This document shows, piece after piece, positions 50,858-61,998 of a DNA stretch of 64,000 nucleotides (within the stretch, counting starts at the first letter, position 1; the number at the start of each line of letters is the position of its first letter). The notes below the pieces were generated by a model. It was given only the letters and a program-made list of their open reading frames with translations, did not search any database and was not told where the DNA came from. Source of the stretch: Bathymodiolus brooksi (Eukaryota > Mollusca > Bivalvia > Mytilida > Modiolidae); the NCBI GenBank assembly GCA_963680875.1, contig OY804579.1:32039804-32103803 (forward strand), read 5' to 3'. A program made the position numbers and the translations under genes.

Positions 50858-53708
50858 GTTACTCATATAGTCACCAAGGGTAAGCAGCTCCGTGATAAGA
50901 CACCCGCCATGTTACTCATATAGTCACCAAGGGAAAGGAGTTCCGTCTTCTCATAAGACATAAGACATATATACATAAGACACCCGCTATGTTGCTCATA
51001 TAGTCACCAAGGCTAAGGAGTTGCGTCTTCTCATAAGACATAAGACATACATACATAAGACACCCGCTATGTGACTCATATAGTCACCAAGGGTAAGGAG
51101 TTCCGTCTTCTCATAAGATATAAGACATATTTGCATAAGACACCCGCTATGTTGCTCATATAGTTACCAAGGGTAAGGAGTTCCGTCTTCTCATAAGACA
51201 TAAGACATACATACATAAGACACCTGCAATGTTATTCATATAGTCACCAAGGGTAAGGAGTTCCGGCTTCTCATAAGACATAAGACATATATACATAAGA
51301 CACCCGCTATGTTACTCATATAGTCACCAAGGGTAAGGAGTTCCATCTTCTCATAAGACATAAGACATACATACATAAGACACCCGCTATGTTACTCATA
51401 TAGTCACCAAGGGTAAGGAGTTCCGTCGTCTCATAAGACATAAGACATATATGCCTAAGACACCCGCTATGTTGCTCATATAGTCACCAAGGGTAAGGAG
51501 TTCCGTCTTCTCATAAGACATAAGACATACATACATAAGACACCCGCTATGTTACTCATATATTCACCAAGGGTAAGGAGTTCCCTCTTCTCATAAGACA
51601 TAGGACATATATGCATAAGACACCCGCTATGTTGCTCATATAGTCACCAAGGGTAAGGAGTTCCGTCTTCTCATAAGACATAAGACATATATACATAAGA
51701 CACCCGCTATGTTACTCATATAGTCACCAAGGGTAAGGAGTTCCGTCTTCTCATAAGACATAAGACATATATTCATAAGACACCCGCTATATTACTCATA
51801 TAGTCACCAAGGGTAAGGAGTTCCGTCTTCTCATAAGACATAAGACATACATACATAAGACACCCGCTATGTTACTCATATAGTCATCAAGGGTAAGGAG
51901 TTCTGTCTTCTCATAAGACATAAGACATATATTCATAAGACACCCTCTATGTTACTCATATAGTCACCAAGGGTAAGGAGTTCCGTCTTCTCATAAGACA
52001 TAAGACATATTTGCATAAGACACCCGCTATGTTGCTCATATAGTCACCAAGGGTAAGGAGTTCCGTCTTCTCATAAGACATAAGACATACATACATAAGA
52101 CACCCGCTATGTTACTCATATAGTCACCAAGGGTAAGGAGTTCCGTCTTCTCATAAGACATAAGACATACATACATAAGACACCCACTATGTTACTCATA
52201 TAGTCACCAAGGGTAAGGAGTTTCGTCTTCTCATAAGACATAAGACATATATACATAAGGCAACCTCTATGTTACTCATATAGTCACCAAGGGTAAGGAG
52301 TTCCGTCTTCTCATAAGACATAAGACATACATACATAAGACACCCACTATGTTACTCATATAGTCACCAAGGGTAATGAGTTCCGTCTTCTCATAAGACA
52401 TAAGACATATATGCATAAGACACCCGCTATGTTGCTCATATAGTCACCAAGGGTAAGGAGTTTCGTCTTCTCATAAGACATAAGCCATATATACATAAGA
52501 CATCCGCTATGTTACTCATATAGTCACCAAGGGTAAGGAGTTCTGCCTTCTCAAAAGACATAAGACATATATTCATAAGTCACCCGCTATGTTGCTCATA
52601 TAGTCACCAAGGGTAAGGAGTTCCGTCTTCTCAAAAGACATAAGACATACATACATAAGACACCCGCTATGTTACTCATATAGTCCCCAAGCGTAAGGAG
52701 TTCCGCCTTCTCATAATACATAAGACATATATACATATGACACCCGCTATGTTATTCATATAATCACCAAAGGTAAGGAGTTCCGTCTTCTCATAAGACG
52801 CAAGAAATATATACATAAGACACCCGCTATGTTACTCATATAGTCACCAAGGGTAAAGAGTTCGCTTTCTCATAATACATAAGACATATATACATAAGAC
52901 ACCCGCTATGTTATTCATATAGTCACCAAAGGTAAGGAGTTCCGTCTTCTCATAAGACATAAGACATACATACATAAGACACCCGCTATGTTACTCATAT
53001 AGTCACCAAGGGTAAGGAGTTCCGTCTTCTCATAAGACATAAGACATACATACATAAGACACCTGCTATGTTGCTCATATAGTCACCAAGGGTAAGGAGT
53101 TCAGTCTTCTCATAAGACATAAGACACATATACATAAGACACCCGCTATTTTGCTCATATAGTCACCAAGAGTAAGGAGATCTTCTTCTCATAAGACATA
53201 AGACATACATACATAAGACACCTGCTATGTTGCTCATACAGTCACCAAGGGTAAGCAGTTCAGTCTTCTCATAAGACATAAGACATATATACATAAGACA
53301 CCCGCTATGTTACTCATATAGTCACCAAGGGAAAGGAGTTCCGTCTTCTCATAAGACATAAGACATATATGCATAAGACACCAGCTATCTTGCTCATATA
53401 GTCACCAAGGGTAAGGAGTTCCGTCTTCTCATAAGACATAAGACATATATACATAAGACACCCGTTATGTTACTCATATAGTCACCAAGGGTAAGGAGTT
53501 TCATCTTCTCATAAGACATAAGACATACATACATAAGAAACCCGCTATGTTACTCATATAGTCACCAAGGGTAAGGAGTTCCGTCTTCTCATAAGACATA
53601 AGACATATATGCATAAGACACCCGCTATGTTACTCATATAGTCACCAAGGGTAAGGAGTTCCGTCTTCTCATAAGACATAAGACATATATACATAAGACA
53701 CCCACTAT
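50858..53708. repeat. Domain C long unit, 36 monomers, 2851 bp
   Basis: It starts with the hybrid 53-bp anchor (ordinary left half). It then follows the standard order: GGGAAAGG (50911), TTGCGTC, GATATAAG/TTTGCAT, AGTTACC, GCAATGTTATTC, TTCCATC, GTCGTC (with the private TATATGCCTAAG near 51451), TTCCCTC, and the GTCATC/ACCCTCTAT group. The second half has AGGCAACCTC, GGTAATGAG, AAGCCAT, the CTCAAAAGAC pair, CCCCAAGCG, AGACGCAAG, AAAGAGTTCGC, ACACATATAC, TATTTTGCTC and GAGATCTTC. Confidence 0.75.
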
Positions 53709-53761
53709 GTTCCTTATATAGTCACCAAGGGTAAGCAGCTCCGTGATAAGACACCCGCCAT
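53709..53761. repeat. 53-bp short monomer class (representative)
   Basis: It starts GTTCCTTATATAGTC, has GTAAGCAGCTCCGTG and then jumps to ATAAGACACCCGCCAT. Relative to the full monomer it lacks positions 37-63, with G in place of C at 64, so the third ATAAGAC (65-71) is joined close to CCGT. Class members start at 24502, 25432 (52 bp), 37243, 38333, 42305 (52 bp), 43396, 46327, 50858, 53709, 55762, 58773, 60506 and 61999. The copy at 50858 is a hybrid: it starts as an ordinary GTTACTCATATAGTC monomer and only its right half is of this class. Confidence 0.85.
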
Positions 53762-55761
53762 GTTACTCATATAGTCACCAAGGGAAAGGAGTTCCGTCTT
53801 CTCATAAGACATAAGACATATATACATAAGACACCCGCTATGTTGCTCATATAGTCACCAAGGCTAAGGAGTTGCGTCTTCTCATAAGACATAAGACATA
53901 CATACATAAGACACCCGCTATGTTACTCATATAGTCACCAAGGGTAAGGAGTTCCGTCTTCTCATAAGATATAAGACATATTTGCATAAGACACCCGCTA
54001 TGTTGCTCATATAGTTACCAAGGGTAAGGAGTTCCGTCTTCTCATAAGACATAAGACATACATACATAAGACACCCGCAATGTTATTCATATAGTCACCA
54101 AGGGTAAGGAGTTCCGGCTTCTCATAAGACATAAGACATATATACATAAGACACCCGCTATGTTACTCATATAGTCACCAAGGGTAAGGAGTTCCATCTT
54201 CTCATAAGACATAAGACATACATACATAAGACACCCGCTATGTTACTCATATAGTCACCAAGGGTAAGGAGTTCCGTCGTCTCATAAGACATAAGACATA
54301 TATGCATAAGACACCCGCTATGTTGCTCATATAGTCACCAAGGGTAAGGAGTTCCGTCTTCTCATAAGACATAAGTCATACATACATAAGACACCCGCTA
54401 TGTTACTCATATATTCACCAAGGGTAAGGAGTTCCCTCTTCTCATAAGACATAGGACATATATGCATAAGACACCCGCTATGTTGCTCATATAGTCACCA
54501 AGGGTAAGGAGTTCCGTCTTCTCATAAGACATAAGACATATATACATAAGACACCCGCTATGTTACTCATATAGTCACCAAGGGTAAGGAGTTCCGTCTT
54601 CTCATAAGACATAAGACATATATTCATAAGACACCCGCTATGTTACTCATATAGTCACCAAGGGTAAGGAGTTCCGTCTTCTCATAAGACATAAGACATA
54701 TATACATAAGACACCCGCTATGTTACTCATATAGTCACCAAGGGTAAGGAGTTCCGTCTTCTCATAAGACATAAGACATATATTCATAAGACACCCGCTA
54801 TGTTACTCATATAGTCACCAAGGGTAAGGAGTTCCGTCTTCTCATAAGACATAAGACATACATACATAAGACACCCGCTATGTTACTCATATAGTCATCA
54901 AAGGTAAGGAGTTCTGTCTTCTCATAAGACATAAGACATATATTCATAAGACACCCTCTATGTTACTCATATAGTCACCAAGGGTAAGGAGTTCCGTCTT
55001 CTCATAAGACATAAGACATATTTGCATAAGACACCCGCTATGTTGCTCATATAGTCACCAAGGGTAAGGAGTTCCGTCTTCTCATAAGACATAAGACATA
55101 CATACATAAGACACCCGCTATGTTACTCATATAGTCACCAAGGGTAAGGAGTTCCGCCTTCTCATAATACATAAGACATATATACATAAGACACCCGCTA
55201 TGTTACTCATATAGTCACCAAGGGTAAGGAGTTCCGTCTTCTCATAAGACATAAGACATACATACATAAGACACCCGCTATGTTACTCATATAGTCACCA
55301 AGGGTAAGGAGTTCCGTCTTCTCATAAGACATAAGACATACATACATAAGACACCTGCTATGTTACTCATATAGTCACCAAGGGTAAGGAATTCCGTCTT
55401 CTCATAAGACATAAGACATATATGCATAAGACACCCGCTATCTTGCTCATATAGTCACCAAGGGTAAGGAGTTCCGTCTTCTCATAAGACATAAGACATA
55501 TATACATAAGACACCCGTTATGTTACTCATATAGTCACCAAGGGTAAGGAGTTTCATCTTCTCATAAGACATAAGACATACATACATAAGACACCCGCTA
55601 TGTTACTCATATAGTCACCAAGGATAAGGAGTTCCGTCTTCTCATAAGACATAAGACATATATGCATAAGACACCCGCTATGTTACTCATATAGTCACCA
55701 AGGGTAAGGAGTTCCGTCTTCTCATAAGACATAAGACATATATACATAAGACACCCACTAT
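53709..55761. repeat. Domain C unit, 26 monomers, 2053 bp
   Basis: Standard opening through GTCGTC and TTCCCTC, with a private AAGTCATAC near 54373. The TATATAC and TATATTC monomers occur as a doubled pair at about 54482-54801, a two-monomer expansion. The CTCAAAAGAC-to-GAGATCTTC block is absent. The unit instead passes through GCCTTCTCATAATAC, GGAATTCC with TATATGC, TATCTTGCTC, TTTCATC and GGATAAGG to the next anchor. Confidence 0.75.
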
Positions 55762-58700
55762 GTTCCTTATATAGTCACCAAGGGTAAGCAGCTCCGTGAT
55801 AAGACACCCGCCATGTTACTCATATAGTCACCAAGGGAAAGGAGTTCCGTCTTCTCATAAGACATAAGACATATATACATAAGACACCCGCTATGTTGCT
55901 CATATAGTCACCAAGGCTAAGGAGTTGCGTCTTCTCATAAGACATAAGACATACATACATAAGTCACCCGCTATGTTACTCATATAGTCACCAAGGGTAA
56001 GGAGTTCCGTCTTCTCATAAGATATAAGACATATTTGCATAAGACACCCGCTATGTTGCTCATATAGTTACCAAGGGTAAGGAGTTCCGTCTTCTCATAA
56101 GACATAAGACATACATACATAAGACACCCGCAATGTTATTCATATAGTCACCAAGGGTAAGGAGTTCCGGCTTCTCATAAGACATAAGACATATATACAT
56201 AAGACACCCGCTATGTTACTCATATAGTCACCAAGGGTAAGGAGTTCCATCTTCTCATAAGACATAAGACATACATACATAAGACACCCGCTATGTTACT
56301 CATATAGTCACCAAGGGTAACGAGTTCCGTCGTCTCATAAGACATAAGACATATATGCATTAGACACCCGCTATGTTGCTCATATAGTCACCAAGGCTAA
56401 GGAGTTCCGTCTTCTCATAAGACATAAGACATACATACATAAGACACCCGCTATGTTACTCATATATTCACCAAGGGTAAGGAGTTCCGTCTTCTCATAA
56501 GACATAAGACATACATACATAAGACACCCGCTATGTTACTCATATATTCACCAAGGGTAAGGAGTTCCCTCTTCTCATAAGACATAGGACATATATGCAT
56601 AAGACACCCGCTATGTTGCTCATATAGTCACCAAGGGTAAGGAGTTCCGTCTTCTCATAAGACATAAGACATATATACATAAGACACCCGCTATGTTACT
56701 CATATAGTCACCAAGGGTAAGGAGTTCCGTCTTCTCATAAGACATAAGACATATATTCATAAGACACCCGCTATGTTACTCATATAGTCACCAAGGGTAA
56801 GGAGTTCCGTCTTCTCATAAGATATAAGACATACATACATAAGACACCCGCTATGTTACTCATATAGTCATCAAGGGTAAGGAGTTCTGTCTTCTCATAA
56901 GACATAAGACATATATTCATAAGACACCCTCTATGTTACTCATATAGTCACCAAGGGTAAGGAGTTCCGTCTTCTCATAAGACATAAGACATATTTGCAT
57001 AAGACACCCGCTATGTTGCTCATATAGTCACCAAGGGTAAGGAGTTCCGTCTTCTCATAAGACATAAGACATACATACATAAGACACCCGCTATGTTACT
57101 CATATAGTCACCAAGGGTAAGGAGTTCCGTCTTCTCATAAGACATAAGACATACATACATAAGACACCCACTATGTTACTCATATAGTCACCAAGGGTAA
57201 GGAGTTTCGTCTTCTCATAAGACATAAGACATATATACATAAGGCAACCTCTATGTTACTCATATAGTCACCAAGGGTAAGGAGTTCCGTCTTCTCATAA
57301 GACATAAGACATACATACATAAGACACCCACTATGTTACTCATATAGTCACCAAGGGTAATGAGTTCCGTCTTCTCATAAGACATAAGACATATATGCAT
57401 AAGACACCCGCTATGTTGCTCATATAGTCACCAAGGGTAAGGAGTTTCGTCTTCTCATAAGACATAAGCCATATATACATAAGACATCCGCTATGTTACT
57501 CATATAGTCACCAAGGGTAAGGAGTTCTGCCTTCTCAAAAGACATAAGACATATATTCATAAGTCACCCGCTATGTTGCTCATATAGTCACCAAGGGTAA
57601 GGAGTTCCGTCTTCTCAAAAGACATAAGACATACATACATAAGACACCCGCTATGTTACTCATATAGTCCCCAAGCGTAAGGAGTTCCGCCTTCTCATAA
57701 TACATAAGACATATATACATATGACACCCGCTATGTTATTCATATAATCACCAAAGGTAAGGAGTTCCGTCTTCTCATAAGACGCAAGAAATATATACAT
57801 AAGACACCCGCTATGTTACTCATATAGTCACCAAGGGTAAAGAGTTCGCTTTCTCATAATACATAAGACATATATACATAAGACACCCGCTATGTTATTC
57901 ATATAGTCACCAAAGGTAAGGAGTTCCGTCTTCTCATAAGACATAAGACATACATACATAAGACACCCGCTATGTTACTCATATAGTCACCAAGGGTAAG
58001 GAGTTCCGTCTTCTCATAAGACATAAGACATACATACATAAGACACCTGCTATGTTGCTCATATAGTCACCAAGGGTAAGGAGTTCAGTCTTCTCATAAG
58101 ACATAAGACACATATACATAAGACACCCGCTATTTTGCTCATATAGTCACCAAGGGTAAGGAGTTCCGTCTTCTCATAAGACATACGACATATATACATA
58201 AGACACCCGCTATGTTACTCATATAGTCACCAAGAGTAAGGAGATCTTCTTCTCATAAGACATAAGACATACATACATAAGACACCTGCTATGTTGCTCA
58301 TACAGTCACCAAGGGTAAGCAGTTCAGTCTTCTCATAAGACATAAGACATATATACATAAGACACCCGCTATGTTACTCATATAGTCACCAAGGGAAAGG
58401 AGTTCCGTCTTCTCATAAGACATAAGACATATATGCATAAGACACCAGCTATCTTGCTCATATAGTCACCAAGGGTAAGGAGTTCCGTCTTCTCATAAGA
58501 CATAAGACATATATACATAAGACACCCGTTATGTTACTCATATAGTCACCAAGGGTAAGGAGTTTCATCTTCTCATAAGACATAAGACATACATACATAA
58601 GAAACCCGCTATGTTACTCATATAGTCACCAAGGGTAAGGAGTTCCGTCTTCTCATAAGACATAAGACATATATGCATAAGACACCCGCTATGTTACTCA

Positions 58701-58772
58701 TATAGTCACCAAGGGTAAGGAGTTCCGTCTTCTCATAAGACATAAGACATATATACATAAGACACCCACTAT
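55762..58772. repeat. Domain C long unit, 38 monomers, 3011 bp
   Basis: It resembles the 36-monomer unit at 50858 with two extra monomers. One is a repeat of the CATATATTCACC monomer at about 56455 and 56535, where the first copy ends TACATAC and the second carries TTCCCTC. Private changes include GGTAACGAG near 56317 and GCATTAGAC near 56357, both shared with the last unit (near 62556 and 62595). It contains the complete CTCAAAAGAC, CCCCAAGCG, AGACGCAAG, AAAGAGTTCGC and GAGATCTTC block at 57495-58330. Confidence 0.75.
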
Positions 58773-60505
58773 GTTCCTTATATAGTCACCAAGGGTAAGC
58801 AGCTCCGTGATAAGACACCCGCCATGTTACTCATATAGTCACCAAGGGAAAGGAGTTCCGTCTTCTCATAAGACATAAGACATATATACATAAGACACCC
58901 GCTATGTTGCTCATATAGTCACCAAGGCTAAGGAGTTGCGTCTTCTCATAAGACATAAGACATACATACATAAGACACCCGCTATGTTACTCATATAGTC
59001 ACCAAGGGTAAGGAGTTCCGTCTTCTCATAAGATATAAGACATATTTGCATAAGACACCCGCTATGTTGCTCATATAGTTACCAAGGGTAAGGAGTTCCG
59101 TCTTCTCATAAGACATAAGACATACATACATAAGACACCCGCAATGTTATTCATATAGTCACCAAGGGTAAGGAGTTCCGGCTTCTCATAAGACATAAGA
59201 CATATATACATAAGACACCCGCTATGTTACTCATATAGTCACCAAGGGTAAGGAGTTCCATCTTCTCATAAGACATAAGACATACATACATAAGACACCC
59301 GCTATGTTACTCATATAGTCACCAAGGGTAAGGAGTTCCGTCGTCTCATAAGACATAAGACATATATGCATAAGACACCCGCTATGTTGCTCATATAGTT
59401 ACCAAGGGTAAGGAGTTCCGTCTTCTCATAAGACATAAGACATACATACATAAGACACCCGCAATGTTATTCATATAGTCACCAAGGGTAAGGAGTTCCG
59501 GCTTCTCATAAGACATAAGACATATATACATAAGACACCCGCTATGTTACTCATATATTCACCAAGGGTAAGGAGTTCCCTCTTCTCATAAGACATAGGA
59601 CATATATGCATAAGACACCCGCTATGTTGCTCATATAGTCACCAAGGGTAAGGAGTTCCGTCTTCTCATAAGACATAAGACATACATACATAAGACACCC
59701 GCTATGTTACTCATATAGTCATCAAGGGTAAGGAGTTCTGTCTTCTCATAAGACATAAGACATATATTCATAAGACACCCTCTATGTTACTCATATAGTC
59801 ACCAAGGGTAAGGAGTTCCGTCTTCTCATAAGACATAAGACATATTTGCATAAGACACCCGCTATGTTGCTCATATAGTCACCAAGGGTAAGGAGTTCCG
59901 TCTTCTCATAAGACATAAGACACACATACATAAGACACCCGCTATGTTACTCATATAGTCACCAAGGGTAAGGAGTTCCGCCTTCTCATAATACATAAGA
60001 CATATATACATAAGAAACCCGCTATGTTACTCATATAGTCACCAAGGGTAAGGAGTTCCGTCTTCTCATAAGACATAAGACATACATACATAAGACACCC
60101 GCTATGTTACTCATATAGTCACCAAGGGTAAGGAATTCCGTCTTCTCATAAGACATAAGACATATATGCATAAGACACCCGCTATCTTGCTCATATAGTC
60201 ACCAAGGGTAAGGAGTTCCGTCTTCTCATAAGACATAAGACATATATACATAAGACACCCGTTATGTTACTCATATAGTCACCAAGGGTAAGGAGTTTCA
60301 TCTTCTCATAAGACATAAGACATACATACATAAGACACCCGCTATGTTACTCATATAGTCACCAAGGATAAGGAGTTCCGTCTTCTCATAAGACATAAGA
60401 CATATATGCATAAGACACCCGCTATGTTACTCATATAGTCACCAAGGGTAAGGAGTTCCGTCTTCTCATAAGACATAAGACATATATACATAAGACACCC
60501 ACTAT
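58773..60505. repeat. Domain C unit, 22 monomers, 1733 bp
   Basis: The AGTTACC, GCAATGTTATTC and TTCCGGC monomers occur twice, near 59066-59225 and again near 59386-59545, an internal 320-bp (four-monomer) repeat. The first copy is followed by TTCCATC and GTCGTC, the second directly by CATATATTCACC. A private ACACACATAC near 59922 is shared with the next unit (near 61415). The unit then uses the short ending (GCCTTC, GGAATTCC, TATCTTGCTC, TTTCATC, GGATAAGG). Confidence 0.75.
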
Positions 60506-61998
60506 GTTCCTTATATAGTCACCAAGGGTAAGCAGCTCCGTGATAAGACACCCGCCATGTTACTCATATAGTCACCAAGGGTAAGGAGTTCCGGCTTCTC
60601 ATAAGACATAAGACATATATACATAAGACACCCGCTATGTTACTCATATAGTCACCAAGGGTAAGGAGTTCCATCTTCTCATAAGACATAAGACATACAT
60701 ACATAAGACACCCGCTATGTTACTCATATAGTCACCAAGGGTAAGGAGTTCCGTCGTCTCATAAGACATAAGACATATATGCATAAGACACCCGCTATGT
60801 TGCTCATATAGTCACCAAGGGTAAGGAGTTCCGTCTTCTCATAAGACATAAGACATACATACATAAGACACCCGCTATGTTACTCATATATTCACCAAGG
60901 GTAAGGAGTTCCCTCTTCTCATAAGACATAGGACATATATGCATAAGACACCCGCTATGTTGCTCATATAGTCACCAAGGGTAAGGAGTTCCGTCTTCTC
61001 ATAAGACATAAGACATATATACATAAGACACCCGCTATGTTACTCATATAGTCACCAAGGGTAAGGAGTTCCGTCTTCTCATAAGACATAAGACATATAT
61101 TCATAAGACACCCGCTATGTTACTCATATATTCACCAAGGGTAAGGAGTTCCGTCTTCTCATAAGACATAAGACATACATACATAAGACACCCGCTATGT
61201 TACTCATATAGTCATCAAGGGTAAGGAGTTCTGTCTTCTCATAAGACATAAGACATATATTCATAAGACACCCTCTATGTTACTCATATAGTCACCAAGG
61301 GTAAGGAGTTCCGTCTTCTCATAAGACATAAGACATATTTGCATAAGACACCCGCTATGTTGCTCATATAGTCACCAAGGGTAAGGAGTTCCGTCTTCTC
61401 ATAAGACATAAGACACACATACATAAGACACCCGCTATGTTACTCATATAGTCACCAAGGGTAAGGAGTTCCGCCTTCTCATAATACATAAGACATATAT
61501 ACATAAGACACCCGCTATGTTACTCATATAGTCACCAAGGGTAAGGAGTTCCGTCTTCTCATAAGACATAAGACATACATACATAAGACACCTGCTATGT
61601 TACTCATATAGTCACCAAGGGTAAGGAATTCCGTCTTCTCATAAGACATAAGACATATATGCATAAGACACCCGCTATCTTGCTCATATAGTCACCAAGG
61701 GTAAGGAGTTCCGTCTTCTCATAAGACATAAGACATATATACATAAGACACCCGTTATGTTACTCATATAGTCACCAAGGGTAAGGAGTTTCATCTTCTC
61801 ATAAGACATAAGACATACATACATAAGACACCCACTATGTTACTCATATAGTCACCAAGGATAAGGAGTTCCGTCTTCTCATAAGACATAAGACATATAT
61901 GCATAAGACACCCGCTATGTTACTCATATAGTCACCAAGGGTAAGGAGTTCCGTCTTCTCATAAGACATAAGACATATATACATAAGACACCCACTAT
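60506..61998. repeat. Domain C unit, 19 monomers, 1493 bp
   Basis: It is the second-shortest interval between 53-bp anchors. The anchor is followed at once by a TTCCGGC monomer (60559), so the GGGAAAGG, TTGCGTC, GATATAAG, AGTTACC and GCAATG monomers are missing. The remainder is the standard TTCCATC, GTCGTC, TTCCCTC, GTCATC and ACCCTCTAT order, ACACACATAC, GCCTTC, GGAATTCC, TATCTTGCTC, TTTCATC and GGATAAGG. The monomer at 60559 starts like the one after an anchor and continues as the TTCCGGC type, consistent with a five-monomer deletion. Confidence 0.75.
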
